64,000 nt of DNA. Origin: Pestalotiopsis fici W106-1. Lineage: Eukaryota > Ascomycota > Sordariomycetes > Amphisphaeriales > Sporocadaceae. Every line of letters begins with the position of its first letter. The stretch's first letter is position 1. The DNA lies in NCBI RefSeq assembly GCF_000516985.1, contig NW_006917100.1, positions 919,490 through 983,489 on the forward strand, in the 5' to 3' direction. This document shows positions 22,700-35,500 of this stretch, piece after piece. The position numbers were made by a program, and so were the translations under genes. The notes below the pieces were generated by a model. The model did no database searches, was not told where the DNA came from, and was given only the letters and a program-made list of their open reading frames with translations.

Positions 22700-23962
22700 T
22701 CACGCTCGCTCAGCGCCTTTTTCAATACCATTTCCCTGAAACTCCTCACGGTATATCCTTCTCAGCTCAAACAAGACTTCTACAGAAATGAGGACAATAA
22801 TGATCCACTCTAGCCGATGGCCTCTCTTTTCGCTAGACATTTCCCTCATGACACTGACAGTCTCGTATGCATAGTCGATTCTAGCATTGAGCTGCCGGAT
22901 TCTGGGATTGACGTCGAGAATCCTGCTGATATTGTTGTAGTAGTTCTCGATTTTGGAATCCTTGTCCCAAAAAATGTCTGGCAAGTCGTCGGTCAGCTCC
23001 GAGTAATGGTTCAGCTGAGATCTGAGACCGAGAATCTCGCCCAGATATTTGAGAACCGTCTTGTGGTTCTGTGGTAGTTCGGAACCGCCTGCAAGTGTTC
23101 GAGCGACAGGCCTGGCCGTCTCAAGAAATTCATTGAGCTTATTTTCCAGCACTGCCAACTTTGTGCTTCGAGCCAAGCCCATGGAAAAGGCAACCTTGGC
23201 CATGGTAACGTCAAGGCGCCCCTCAAGAGACTGATCCCGTGTGCCAAGTACAACCTCCTCTTCCCTGATGAAGCTGTTGTCGCGCGATTCGTCCGTGGTG
23301 AAATCCAGATCTTCAAACTCCAGGTCCGCCACGTGTGGAAGGTTTGCCGCGTTGAGTAACTGCCGAGTCGCAATTTGCGTCACCGCATCCGCAGGAACGG
23401 ACCAGGACACCACAGTGCCAGAGCTAAAGACAAATATATCGCCATTGTTGTATGATCTTGCATGGATAACCGCGTTGCTGTCCAAGCCTGCATTGTCCGG
23501 ATCAATGGCGAAGCCGTGTCCCCTCAAGGATTCTTCCACCATTTCCATGTCGAATGACTGGGCCACATTGATGGCTCGTATTGTGTGTGTATAGTCGCTA
23601 GCATCATCGGCAACCTCCGCGACTGGGCTTTTCGCTTCCGTCCTTTTCGATTTCTTGACCATTGAAGTGGCACGAAGGTTCTTCTTGGAAGCGGACGATC
23701 GGGCAGGCTTCCGCTTCATCGGGGGAATAGGTGGCCGCTGGTCCTGCTTGCCATCTTCGACGGGGTCAGGGAAGGTCGTCAATTCGCCAGTCGTATTTAC
23801 ACTTGCAAGCAAATGATTCGAGGTGAAGAAGTCGCGTTTTCTGGGCTGCGCCGAGTAAGTGCTCTGGTGAAAGGAGCGCAGTGGTCGTGGGGATGGTAGA
23901 TTCGTGGTATGAAGATGCCGCACCAATGAGGCACTGATCTTTTGTGCTGATCGTCGCATCAT
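22700..23962 (-). CDS. RMND1/DUF155 family mitochondrial protein
   Basis: One exon, 420 residues, minus strand; ATGs at 23962 and 23959. The N-terminus (MMRRSAQKISASLVRHLHTT) is basic and lacks acidic residues, as in mitochondrial presequences. A low-complexity Lys/Ser/Pro stretch (~70-110) precedes the DUF155 core (~125-395): AINVAQSFDMEMVEESL, GDIFVFSSGTVVSW, LEFEDLDFTTD, and the late ILDVNPRIRQLNARIDYAYE helix. A membrane helix near the C-terminus (LEWIIIVLISVEVLFEL) is typical. Human RMND1 and yeast relatives act at the mitochondrial inner membrane in support of mitochondrial translation; that role is carried over by family. It is divergently arranged with the gene at 24599. Confidence 0.9.
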   Translation of the reverse strand: MMRRSAQKISASLVRHLHTTNLPSPRPLRSFHQSTYSAQPRKRDFFTSNHLLASVNTTGELTTFPDPVEDGKQDQRPPIPPMKRKPARSSASKKNLRATSMVKKSKRTEAKSPVAEVADDASDYTHTIRAINVAQSFDMEMVEESLRGHGFAIDPDNAGLDSNAVIHARSYNNGDIFVFSSGTVVSWSVPADAVTQIATRQLLNAANLPHVADLEFEDLDFTTDESRDNSFIREEEVVLGTRDQSLEGRLDVTMAKVAFSMGLARSTKLAVLENKLNEFLETARPVARTLAGGSELPQNHKTVLKYLGEILGLRSQLNHYSELTDDLPDIFWDKDSKIENYYNNISRILDVNPRIRQLNARIDYAYETVSVMREMSSEKRGHRLEWIIIVLISVEVLFELRRIYREEFQGNGIEKGAERA

Positions 23963-24598
23963 GGCGGTAATCTCGCCATAGACGGGGGCCGATTATGTGC
24001 AGATCTGAAAACGCTGCAAACTTTTTGAAATGTATGAGGATGAGCAAACACGAAGCTACATCAACTCTTTGTAGATGGACCAGGAAAAAAAAAATACACA
24101 TGCATAACATCGGTACGGGTACCCCGGTACGTCAGTAGGCGCCTGGTCGCAACCGTTGACTGCGATAAGAATTTCTTATCGGACAGCTCCCCACTTTAAA
24201 GTGCTCCCTATGGAAGACCGCGGATCGCGTCCAATGGAAATGATGGACACAATTGCCCATCGACCTCGGATTGCAGAATTGCAGAACAAGAGACCCCGAG
24301 AGTCGCGTGGTCTCATGTTTGCATCTTCGAATCAAGTCATCCGTGCGACTCGTATGCTTACTGATCGATATTTGTAGGCGGCAGAGCGCTCAGCCTGCCT
24401 TCGCCTGCCTGCGGAAGTAACGATGCCGGCGCTGCACCAATCGACGATTCGAAGAGCTGGCACCGGGTGTATTTTATCAATCGATACAGATTCTTGAAAG
24501 TCAGTATATCGTTCAGTGGAACATGGGATCTGGCCAGAATTTCAAAGCACAAGCTAACTTCTTAGGGTCAGGTCGAGTCTATCGCTCCATGATATACG
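23963..24598. promoter_or_regulatory. divergent promoter between two mitochondrial-type genes
   Basis: A 636-bp spacer between start codons pointing apart. It includes an A-rich tract near 24085 and a GGTACCGGTAC-like inverted stretch near 24110-24135. Shared control of the two mitochondrial genes is plausible but only inferred from arrangement. Confidence 0.4.
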
Positions 24599-27193
24599 AT
24601 GAGCGCCCAACAATTAATCGTACCACGACGAGCTGGGTCTCTATGGGGTACCCGGGCAACGTTTGCCCAGACATTGTCGGAAATGACCAGTACCAGGCGA
24701 CATCGCTTCCCGAATTTGAAAATAAGACCAAGTCGCGCGTTGGCCTTGAGACTAGAGCGCCAACATCCAGAGCAGGCCCATCGCTATGGCCACCTCTTCA
24801 GGACGATGGCCAAGATCAACAGTGAGCGGCTGCCGTTGATGACATTCCAGAAGCTCTTGAGGCAGCAGGACTTGGGGAATGACAAAGAGCTAGCGGCTAT
24901 CGTGTCCAAATCCAACCCTGATCTGTGGCAGGATCGTCTCAACAGTCTAGAGAGAAGAGGTTGGCGTGAGGCAGATATCGATCATTGGATCTGGATCTTG
25001 TCGGGCGAGAACGGGGATGACTGTGTCTCTCGGCTTGTATCCAGCGACAGGCCGAAGCCGATATTCGTCTTGATGAACGTCCTCTCGAGCGGCCGCCCCT
25101 TTCGATCTCCAGACTCTTGGCGAAAAGTTTTGGATTATATCATGAATACGTACATGACTCCCCGGGCACGCAACCCACGTGATACAGGGGGAACAGTACC
25201 AGCAGATCACAGAGTCAGACTGAGTGTATCAAAATTCATCATTCTCCTGCGGAGGCTGACACGACGTGTACTGGCCTTCTGGCCGAGGTCCATACCAGCT
25301 CTTGCAGACCTCACCAGTACTTATCTGATCAATCTACACACTATTGAAACGGGCGAAAATTTATACCATAAGCAATGCCGTGTTTTTAATTGGGCACTAG
25401 CCGAGTTCAGCCGACCTGCATCTTTTGAGCCGATTCGCAACATGGAATTTAACTGGCGAGCCCAAAGGAAACTTCTCTCTACTTCAGATTCATTGCAACG
25501 GCCGCTTGTCATAGATAGGCTGAGCTATCGATCCATTCGAAAAGTGCTGGTGGCACAAAAGAAATCAGCCGCTGAGCGTGGAGTTGCAATGAGATACGCC
25601 AAGTCCTGGCCACCCTACAGACAGGACTTTGATGGTCACGACGCCAAGAGGACGCCGGAAGATGACCAGTCGCGGAGTGTGAGGGCGGGCACCCTATCGA
25701 CGGAAGCAGGTTACCCGCAAGATGAATACGAAAGAGCTCTGAATGTCCTCGGTGGTGAAGCTACCAACCAACCGCCCACGATACAGACCAGAAGTCTTGC
25801 ACCCAAGGAGTGGAAGAACGAAAAGGAACAGGACAACTTTTATACCGTCTGGGCAATGAAAGTCCGTGCCACGAGGAACCCCCAAGAGGCTTGGCGAGCG
25901 TTTACATCCTTCACGGACGTAGACCCTCCCCTGCAGGTCTATACTGAAATGTTCCTCAAGCTACAAGCTGCAGAGACGCATGCTACGAGGGATGTACTAC
26001 CTGGCGACTCACGAGAAACGCACCCAGTCCACCATGGCAATTTCAGCGAATACGAACTAGCTCGACTGACGCCCCCTACTTTGCAAAACCTATATCAACA
26101 CATGTTGAGTCACGGAACGAAACCGCAAGGGATTTGTCTCCAAACGCTAGTGTCCCATGCGCGCTCACTTGCCGAAGGGCAACAGTACTTGCGAGACAGC
26201 ACCATCAATGCTGATGCTGTAGCTCACATGTTTTCAAACAAAGGCTATCTCCACACAATTCTGCGTCGCATACCTCTGCTGGTTTTTAGAAGTTATATAC
26301 AATTGCTATGTCGCCTCCACCCCGATCGGCGCGGCAAAAACAAGATATCAAGTACCGATTTGGGTCAGTTACACCAAGCAATCGCACTCACCAAGGCTCG
26401 ATTGGCCCCGGGCACCACGGAAGCAGCAACATTTCGACCCGCTTGGCAGATCATTTGTCGTACTCTAGCAAGGGCCAACCTCGCGCTCGTGAACAAGAAT
26501 GAGCGGGTTGCCAACGACGTGGAAGCACTAGACTTGTTCCTCCAGCTCAACGGCAGCATCGAAACGGGCGTGGGAACTGATCCAGAAATATTCCTTTACC
26601 TGTGCCGCACAGTGCAGAAACTGGCCGTGTCGCTATTTGTTCGCGTCGACATGGACTCCCGGCATTCCGATTCACACCTACCAATTCACCTCATGCACGG
26701 GGACTCGCGTACTGGAAACTTGCTCCGCGCGGCTGATGAAGTACTCCGAAACATGTTCAAGAAAATAACGGCCCCAGTCCCGTCATCACCCGACTTCAAG
26801 CTCGAGCTGCCGGGCTTCTTACACCCTGTCACTCCGGCTCATTTGCATGGGTACATGCGCACGCTCGCCTTTCTCGAGGACACCGAGTCCATGGTGGCGC
26901 TGCTCGACTGGGTCCTCGACAACAAGGACCTGGTCGACGACGAGGTGGAGCGCAAGGGCGACGGCGGCCGGCTCATGGTTGCCAAGATGCTCTGCGCCTT
27001 TGCCGCCTTTGCCAGCCCACGCCTCGACGACGGCGTGCGCGCGCGGCTGGCCGCCAAGATGGATCAGATTGCCGAGGTGGACTCGTCGTGGCATTGGCCT
27101 GCGCCCGAGGACACTGATGCCTATGTAGAGGCGGACAAGCGAGGTGGTTCCCAGAAGCTGCAACAGCGCGTATTGGCTGCGTCGAGGCAGTGA
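24599..27193 (+). CDS. large mitochondrial-type protein of unknown function (possibly helical-repeat)
   Basis: One exon of 864 residues starting at the ATG at 24599. The first ~70 residues are rich in Arg, Ser and Ala with few acidic residues, as expected for a mitochondrial presequence. The remainder looks almost wholly alpha-helical with no catalytic motif, and pieces such as YTVWAMKVRATRNPQEAWRAF and YTEMFLKLQAAE resemble degenerate pentatricopeptide-like helical hairpins. Fungal proteins of this layout often serve mitochondrial RNA or translation, but I cannot identify an orthologue and do not assign a function. Its 3' end faces the Sec7 gene 575 bp away. Confidence 0.75.
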   Translation: MSAQQLIVPRRAGSLWGTRATFAQTLSEMTSTRRHRFPNLKIRPSRALALRLERQHPEQAHRYGHLFRTMAKINSERLPLMTFQKLLRQQDLGNDKELAAIVSKSNPDLWQDRLNSLERRGWREADIDHWIWILSGENGDDCVSRLVSSDRPKPIFVLMNVLSSGRPFRSPDSWRKVLDYIMNTYMTPRARNPRDTGGTVPADHRVRLSVSKFIILLRRLTRRVLAFWPRSIPALADLTSTYLINLHTIETGENLYHKQCRVFNWALAEFSRPASFEPIRNMEFNWRAQRKLLSTSDSLQRPLVIDRLSYRSIRKVLVAQKKSAAERGVAMRYAKSWPPYRQDFDGHDAKRTPEDDQSRSVRAGTLSTEAGYPQDEYERALNVLGGEATNQPPTIQTRSLAPKEWKNEKEQDNFYTVWAMKVRATRNPQEAWRAFTSFTDVDPPLQVYTEMFLKLQAAETHATRDVLPGDSRETHPVHHGNFSEYELARLTPPTLQNLYQHMLSHGTKPQGICLQTLVSHARSLAEGQQYLRDSTINADAVAHMFSNKGYLHTILRRIPLLVFRSYIQLLCRLHPDRRGKNKISSTDLGQLHQAIALTKARLAPGTTEAATFRPAWQIICRTLARANLALVNKNERVANDVEALDLFLQLNGSIETGVGTDPEIFLYLCRTVQKLAVSLFVRVDMDSRHSDSHLPIHLMHGDSRTGNLLRAADEVLRNMFKKITAPVPSSPDFKLELPGFLHPVTPAHLHGYMRTLAFLEDTESMVALLDWVLDNKDLVDDEVERKGDGGRLMVAKMLCAFAAFASPRLDDGVRARLAAKMDQIAEVDSSWHWPAPEDTDAYVEADKRGGSQKLQQRVLAASRQ

Positions 27194-27768
27194 CATGGTG
27201 GACAAGTGCATTAGGGCAGCCTTTCGGTTGCGGAGTGCTCTTGGCTCTAGAGTAGCAAATGCATATCTGGATGCGACAAGTAATGATCCCATAAATATCC
27301 ACACCACCATCCATACATAGAGTACAAAAGACGAATATTCCGATAGAAACATCTGAAAGAAACCCCAAATAAATGTTTAGCAGCCAAATGCCGTTGTCAC
27401 AAAGTAGCAGAGCTGCATTATATTTATTCCCAAATAATGTCGCTTCATCATTTGTCATGTCATTTAATTTACCACGTCCACTGTGTATTGTAAGATACAG
27501 CCAACGTGTTCTTTTCTGTCTTGCCCTTTGTGCCATTTCCCCGTTCGTAACCATTTTGTACACGCTAACATCGTACAAGAAATTAGAGAATGTAAATACA
27601 AGTGCGCCAATTCGGGTATCAAGAACAAGCGAAAGCAGTGCCCACGACCATCTATGCTCGTCAAGATTGGTAAGATCAAAAGTCGCAGACGTCGTGAGAA
27701 TCGCTCAAAAAATATATATCGTAAAGATTAGAAATAGACGAGATGGAACCGTCTTCTCTCTGTTCGAA
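27194..27768. other. convergent 3' intergenic region
   Basis: Between two genes ending toward each other; expected to hold both 3' UTRs. Open frames here are shadows or random. Confidence 0.5.
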
Positions 27769-30700
27769 TTAGACCTCAAATTTGGTGTCATCGTCTTCGT
27801 CCTCCATGGCCTCTTCCTCGTCGTGGTCGCCTCGGGCTGCACGTCTGGCAATCTCTCTTTCGTCATAAATCTCCTTTCTTCTGGTGTTGGCCGTTTGGAG
27901 AGAGTCGACATAGGTCCTGAATTTGACAATTTCCCTCAGGAGGTAGGCCGATTTCTTCTCCCAATTCGCCATGGCCTTGGATGCGTTATTTCCCCTAGGA
28001 GTAAATGCCAAGAGCATTGGCGACCGGAGTTGATTATGTTTCTGTAGCTCATCTTCGATGCTCTTGACGTATGCCTCAAGAGTCTCCAATTGTTCAGACT
28101 CGGAAAAGGTTGACGGCCGCATAGACTGCGCCGGCGGTGCCCATTCCGAGATGTGAATGCGATCACCAGGGAGCTTAGCACGTACTCCAGAACCTCCCAC
28201 CTCAAAACTAGATCTCAGGCTGCTTTGGCGACTTCCGTTGCGGCTATGCATTGATGTGCGCCCCGCCGCAGCTGAACCAGGCCGCGTCGTACTGTGGCTG
28301 TCATTGCTCATAGCAGCTACGAGAGCATTATTGATGCAGGCATCGCTCCATCCGTACTCGATATTAGAGATGCCACCGACCAGCGGGTGAGTAGACAGGC
28401 GTGCAGACCAGTAGTTGACCGTGAGGACAAACTCTTTGCTAATCTCCGGCGTGCCTACTTGGAAAAGATGCACAGCACCCGTTGGCAGGCTAAGAGCCCA
28501 CACATTCGGCCGTGTCCGGGAATAGCCAGGAGGGGGCAGTGCAGAGGCGAGCGTCTGTCGAAGCGAAAAGGTACCCAAGTTGGTGGCATTTTCCTGCCAA
28601 TTTCCACCGCCGACCACAGCACCGGCGCCGTGCTTGCGCCCAAGGCGTGTCTTCTGGCGTGTGGACTTGGATGAGAAGGAAAAGAGGCTCAGCTGTCCCT
28701 TTTGAATGACAGCAAACACCTCGCTCCAGTTCCGGTCTTTAGCCTTCTTGTCGATACCGTCAAGATGATGCTTATGTATGACAATGCCTTCCTTCATCCA
28801 TGGCGGTCCCGTCAATTCTAGTGATTCGTCGTCAAGGAGGGCGGCGCCATTCACTTCTTCACTCATGACCGAGCGTGTGAGCTCAAGCTGATGGTCCTCG
28901 CGAATGATGGCTTGAGAGAGGGCACTTGCAAAACCCATCGATTGGTGGTAATCGCTGTGCAGATAATGCGATCCCAGCGAATCCATTGACGGCGAAGTCT
29001 GAGTCCGACCCAGAGAGTAGCGACTCCAGGTGGCTGACGACCCAGCAGGGCTCCAGATGGAGTTTCCATCATCGAAGCTAGTGCGACTAGATGAAAAGCC
29101 AGCAGTACCAAGACGTGGCCGCGACCGACTCTTGGAACTCCATCGTCCATTTGGACCACCAGTGCCTTCGAGACGACCTCTAGTGGTTGAAGCAGACTCA
29201 GAGGGAGATTTACTAATCACGCTCGGCGTGCGTCTCAACACATTCATAGCAAATAGACCTCCCGGTTGCTGTTGCGGTGGCGGCTCTGGGGCACCACCAA
29301 ATAGGGGTAGCCGGTCATCACGGATCGAGTTGTAAATGTCCTTGAGCACAATTTCCATCTGTGCCTCCCATTGCCGCATTGTGCCATTAAATGGTGCTTT
29401 TACGAGAGGACCACAAGAATCGGGCTCCTGATCATAGTCGCCAATCCTCGAGTCAGATCTTGGTGGGATGAAAGAAGCCCGCCAATTTTTCTTTTCCTGC
29501 TCAGTGGCGACTGGTGACTCATTGTCGTTCGGACTGAGCATGGAGCTTCTGCCTGGCAAGATGCTTGGACGGTCAAAGGCATCAGGTATGGAATCGGCCA
29601 AGGCGGCCTTCACCGTAGTCATGGTATTTTTGATAAACTGGCTGCGTGTCATCTTGTGCTCAATATCTGCTACATGGAGATCGGTGTTGAGCAGCATTAT
29701 GGAATAGCACATGGTATGGATTACATCTGAAAATAATTAGTAGAGCGACTTGTGATAAAACCAATTCGAGGTAAACCTTACCCATTGCCTTGAAACCGTG
29801 GTTCGGGTTGCACGCACACCAGCGCTCAGAAAATGCTACCAAGATCCGGTCGATTTGTTGAGTCTCGGCTCGAAGGATGAGCCTGTCGCAGATCTCGCGC
29901 AGGCCGGTGAGAACACTCTTCTCCGTGAAATCGTACAGCTCCATATAGGCTAGAAGAGTTCGTTGCCGCACGGGTCCTTCTTCACCCATCCATGCTGCTG
30001 CTCGCTCTTTCTGTATGAAATCTTCGCTGCCATCAAAGATGCGTTGTGCTTTCTGCCTATCATCCTCTGTTGGCTCGCCGACCGTGATTTCGGGCTCGTC
30101 CAATGGGGAGCCGGCAGGTTTGACGATTGATTCCGGGCTTTCAATATGAACACTCGGAAGGCTCGACGTAGATCCAGTCCGAAGAGGCGTGTTGCGGCCC
30201 GAGACATTAAGCTTGCCTGGACTGTTCGTGATTTGTGTCTGAATGGGAAGTCCAAGACTATCTGGGCGAGCTCTGCCTTCCTCATTCGAGACATTCTGCT
30301 GTAACACCAAAGTAGGCGAGGCAGCTTCCTTCAGGGAAAATCGATCATTCATCGTCTTGTGCTCGGGCGTGAGCGGTGGTTGAGGTAGCTCTTTTGTCGG
30401 AGTAGTGCTAGGCGGGGTGGGGAATCCCCCAGGAAGACTTTGAGATTCCGCTGGGCTCAGCAGAGATGGCCTCCTGTGTTCGGGCGCAGGAATGTGAGAT
30501 CTGTCGACCTCGGTATCACTATTATCCTCAAAGAATGTAGTGTCTCGACCAAGTTTCGGTCTGGCGCCCGGTATTTCTGGAAGCTCACGGGCTGCACCAT
30601 TGGCTTTCGTTGGTAGTCTTGGTACGTCCACGTTCAGGGATTCACGATTGCGAGTATTAAGTGCCGATTGTGACTTGACTGGCCTGATGGTTGCATTAGG

Positions 30701-32566
30701 CGTTGGGTCATAGTCTGGCGAGAACCCGCGTGTCTTTCGTCTCCTTTCATACTCGCTGTCTTCGACATCGTACTCTGGAGATACAATTTCTCTTTCTATC
30801 CGTGGAGGGAGGAGTCCACTAGGTGTCGCAGGATTGCTGCTCTTGAGATATGGAATCATGACCTGGCGCAAACTACTGGCAGGGCTATGCTCAACTCTAT
30901 CGAGGGGCATGATGGGATCGTCATCGAGGTCCATGGGATCTAGGACTTTTCTTGCCTTGTTGGGGATTGATGCCAGATTTGGTGGCGGCAACGGCACAGG
31001 TGGCGGCTCGGCAATAGACTTCTTCCGTCTCCTGAAGAAGGACGACTTCTTTTGAATAACATGAGGAGGCTGTGGTTGATGTGAGTCCCTTGAGGGAGGG
31101 GCTGACGACGGTGTTATCTGCGAGGCTATATGCTGAGGTGTCTTTGAGGTTGGACGTTCGATTGTTTCAGCTGATGGTGTCGAAACGGGAACTGGATCAG
31201 GAGGGTCCTGGCTGGATTGTTGTGTGTTCTTTGATGATCCGCCAAATATCTTTCGGAAGAAGCCCGGACGCTCTTTTGGCTGCGTTGGCGGAGTTTGGGC
31301 TGTGCTAGAAGTCTCCCGTAGTTGTGACTTTTCGTAGCCAACATTGGGTGCTGGAGCCGAGTCCAAATCGTGGACCACCGGTTGGGAAGGCATCTCGTGC
31401 TGCCGATGCTTCGAGGCTGCTCGTCCAGTCGTGGTGGAGCCGCGAGAACGCAGGCTTCTCTTGCGTTCGTCTTGCTCTGGCTTTTTGGGTAATGTTGGGG
31501 GTGCAGGCGGCAGAAGAGCTGCAGTAGGTCGGCGTGGCCCTCCGGGTACTGTCGGCGTCGGCGCTCCTTCGTCGTCGGGGTTGAACAGGGAATTGGAAAA
31601 GTCAATATTCCACGTGCCGTTACCATCGACTGCTGTATTTCCAGAATTGGATGGAGGATAGTCAAAACTTGAAGATCTCCGACCAATACCATGGGGGATG
31701 CGATGGTTGCCCAAGACATGTGCAGTGCCGCCAGCATCAAAACTGTTTATGCTGCTGTTTTTGCTGGCTTTACCTCCCCTGGAATGTAGGGGTCTCCCAC
31801 CGGTCATAGTGTTGGCGCGAGCAGAGGATGTCTCCTGCATGCTATTGATGCGGCCAAGCCCCGTTTGGAAGCCAGAACTGCTGTTACTGCGTCGGCCATG
31901 AGAGAACTGACTCGAAATGCGACTAGTGCCATCGTCCGTTCCCTCTAGGTCGGAACTATAAGTGTAGCTATGGCCATGGTTGTAAGAACTATGCATACCG
32001 CGTCCAGGACGTGCCGAAATGCCCGACATGGTTCTAATCATGTCGTCTCTGTCTCCGCTCATTGACATGGAGCCATACGTGCCTTCGTCAAAGGGAGATA
32101 ATGGGGTTGCTGGCGTATTTATCTGCGAAAGTGAGAAGGCGTCCAGCGACAAGAGCATATTTGTGACGAGAGAATCGCGAGTAACTTGGCGCGCCGGCAG
32201 CGAAAGATCATGTGAGTCCCGGTAATTTGCTGGCGATTTGGAGGAGCTCTCTGGCGAGAAGTCTGGCTCGTTCTCCTTGTTGGCCATATCCACTGGGGTG
32301 TCGTTCTCAAGAAAGGACTCTTCGAAATTACGATCTCTACCATTCAAAGAGGTGGTCGCGGCGGAAGGGGTGGTTTGCAGCTTAAGCGCCCGGCTCGACA
32401 CAGGCGGTTTGCCTTTGGCAGACCCCGGGGCTTTCCGCTGCGGCGAGCTTCCGGGGGCGGCATCTCGTCTATGCGAGGGGGAGTTGGGTGCGAACGTGTC
32501 AACGTTCAAATTGGGCCGGCGTCGATGGGAGCGATTGCTACCCCCCATCGGGTGCGTCGAGTCCAT
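27769..32566 (-). CDS. Sec7-PH guanine nucleotide exchange factor for ARF GTPases
   Basis: Two exons, 32566-29782 and 29726-27769, with a 55-nt intron inside the Sec7 domain (junction HGFKAM-DVIHTMCYSIML); 1580 residues. Residues 1-830 are low-complexity, Ser/Pro/Arg-rich and probably disordered. The Sec7 domain covers ~830-1010 and ends in the diagnostic SIMLLNTDLHVADIEHKMTR block. In place of the usual LPGEAQ loop it reads LILRAETQQIDRI, keeping the glutamate finger but losing Pro-Gly. A PH domain follows (~1235-1370, GPPWMKEGIVIHKHHL... onward), then a coiled-coil stretch (~1470) and an acidic tail. Sec7-PH proteins with this order resemble yeast Syt1 and act in Golgi or plasma-membrane traffic. 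The frame stays open to 32830, but 32566 is the first ATG. Confidence 0.9.
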
Positions 32567-35500
32567 CCGGTTGGAGCTGGCGAAGATGAGTTCGGGGAGG
32601 ACAGAGGACGACAGGTTAAACAGGCCGGAGAGGTTGGACAGCAGGGACAGTCGAATAGCGCCATACAAAAACGGGAGACGTGGAACCGCAAAAGAAAAGA
32701 CTGAGACTCGTGTGATCGATGCCGTGTCGCCGTTGGGCAGTGTTTGTCCGTGTGCGTTGTCGCGAATTGGAGGCTGGGACTCGAGTGTCGATTCGTCTCG
32801 ACACGACCCGATTCGATTCGACCGATGCAAGCGACACTACGCAGCTTGGAATAAAAATTAGGTGTATGTTCGGTGAGTTTGTTGTTGTAAGGTGCCAGTA
32901 CGCTAAAAGGTTTGAATGAATTCGACAACGGAGCCCCGAAGACCCAGCCAAAGACCCAAGTCGAAGCCAGTCAGTCCACTCTATCGTCCCTTGATCCCCA
33001 AAACTGCAGTCGCTCCGATGTGGACGATCACAGGCTGTATGTAATGTACTGTATGGTAGAACGGGACGGTAGAAACGGCTGAACGGGGAAGTAGTAGTGG
33101 TGGGAGCGCGGGCGGGCCCAAAGCGCAGCGTGTGCCTGAATGTCAGGGACCCCCTCCTCTCGCTTAGATTGATGAATGGGTATCCGCTGCGGATCTGGGG
33201 CAACATGAACCTAGCATACGGACAACGATTGGAGTGCGAACCTCAAAGACGATTGGGTTGTGCAACATGTGTGCTTGCATATGCGCTGGCAGTAGTAGGT
33301 GTACATTCAATGCCTCACTGACCATTTGATTCGTCGCGGGTGGAATGACCTAGTCGGGCAAAGTGGCTGGCCACTGGACGAAGCAGAAGGCGAATACCGG
33401 TACGTAGAGCTAGGTATGTATTGCTGTTTGGATGTGCTGCAAGGTACAGAAGCACGGCACGGCACAGGCACACCACAATAGCGAACACCACAAACAGAAG
33501 CTACTGGGCCAATGCCGAGTCCAGGTGCAAATCTGTGGCTGGTCAGGCAAATCAGAGCTGATTGGAGGTATGTGTGTGTCGGTCGGTATTGTTTGGTACA
33601 GGTAGCATAGATATGGACATGCGAAATTAGGTCTTGAAAATAGCACGAGCTTCTGGAGCTCTACACTAAAATGTAATGTAGATTGTAGGTGCACAGAGCA
33701 GGTGGCTTAAAACTCAGTACCTACGGCAGTCAAATGGTATTGGTGCGTAGTGTACTTGGCAGAATGCGCGACGCTGGTTCGGTTGAGTTATCCGGCACCG
33801 ATTAACGAAGAGGAGAAGCCGCCGCATTAGATGAGGCAGAAAGTGTCAGAGCGACGAGCTGAACACTTGAATGGCCACGCGCGGCTCCAAGCTTAAAGGA
33901 GGAGGCTGAAACGGCAGCGACAGTCTGAATGTGGGAACTCTAAAAAGTGTGTGTAGTACAAATGTAATAAATGAGTAAAAGTAATAAGGTCTGTTCTGAA
34001 TGCCCCAATGTTGGTGGGAGATTGCGGTGCCGACAGAAAATTGTAGTAGTCGTAGTAGTGTAATAATGTGTGTGTAGGTACCTTCCTGACTTATCACCCA
34101 GTTACTCTACCACTGTACGTAGTGTGAGGAGGGCAGGTGAAGGTGCTAAAACAGAGGTGCAAACGCACGTTCCCCCAAGTATCGAGGGTCAGTGTTCGCT
34201 TTATTTCAGCTTGGTATTGATTGATTGAACTGTGGCTGTTCTACAGATATGGAAGTCTATACGGGCGAGTGCACGCGACGCGCGCGCGCCTTAAACGCAT
34301 GTATGGTAAATTCTTTTCTTTTTTTTCGCGGTCGTCACAAGGTGGTGCCGATCAACGGGCGCCGTCGTGAAAAAGTACACTACGTCTACACATCTTACAC
34401 TACCAAAGTAAAGCATCTAAGGTTACTCGAGTACCTGAGATCTGGGTTTACTTGCATCCGGCCTTCTTGTCACTATGGCTAATAGAGATCTGACACCTCC
34501 GTGCCTGGTTTTGGCTCACCACGAAAAGGCTTAGGGGAGGGGCTTGGTGGTGCACTGGAGACTGGCCCGAGATAAAAAGTCTATCGATTTAGGAAATCGT
34601 CCCAAAGGGGCGCCAGTGCAAAAAGATGGACACTGAGAAGCTCCAAGGTGCAGTAGTGCGTCGGATATTAATTGCAATTCCCACCAATTGCTACGGGGCG
34701 GGCACCCAGAGTCACGAACCGTGCCATGTGCCCTCTTTCGCTCTTCATGTCCCACTGCTGTTACTGTGCTAGTACTACTATTGAGCATTATCTCCGGGCC
34801 ATGGTGCGATAGGTTGGCTAGTGGAGATTTCTCAAGCCCAAAAGAAGAAGAAACCCCCATTCCAGAATGCTTCCAGCTTACTTGGCTGGGAGCCAATGTG
34901 GGTCGGTTATAATGAATATTACAGATTACCGGGAACATGGCAGTCCTGCCGTCTTAAATGTGACTGTTATAACAGCTCCATGTGTCACCAGGAAACTGGT
35001 AGGTTGGATTTCTTACCCAGCATTACCCGGTAAAACCGATTGCGACTATTGACACAATGATGAAAAGATGATCAAAAATTAGAAGAAATGCAGTGCCTTG
35101 TCTTGGGTCGGTTCTTGTCAGGCCGTTTAGGCCTGTCGATCGACATTTGCGGAAACAACCCAGTGGACAGGAAAGAAAGTTTTTGTGATGATTGCACCCA
35201 GCGAGCCCAGATCCGGCGCTCTCCTGTCTCAGTTCATCGCCTTAGCGGTTGCCGCTAATGCACGCCGCCACCTGGATCCTTTTGACATGTTTCTGCAATT
35301 CGCAACGAGCAGACGAGAGGCTCGTGCCATCTCCCTCCGTTCTGGATTGGGTTTATAACCTGTCGGCAGCTAATATAGGTAGGGCTGTTCCAGGCTGCTG
35401 ACTTTCTTCATTTTAGTATGTTGATGATGATGCGAAACGCCTACTGGGCAAAGTCCCTATTGCCGACAGGGAAACGATGGGACTGTGCATCGATAGATTT

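Noticed and set aside
26847..27578. Arg/Ser-rich frames antisense to the mitochondrial-type gene end
   Set aside because: They mirror a GC-rich coding stretch in other frames and have no independent support.
32616..33206. Minus-strand open frames upstream of the Sec7 start
   Set aside because: They overlap the Sec7 N-terminal/5' UTR region, are rich in simple TCG words and lack an ATG-led domain.
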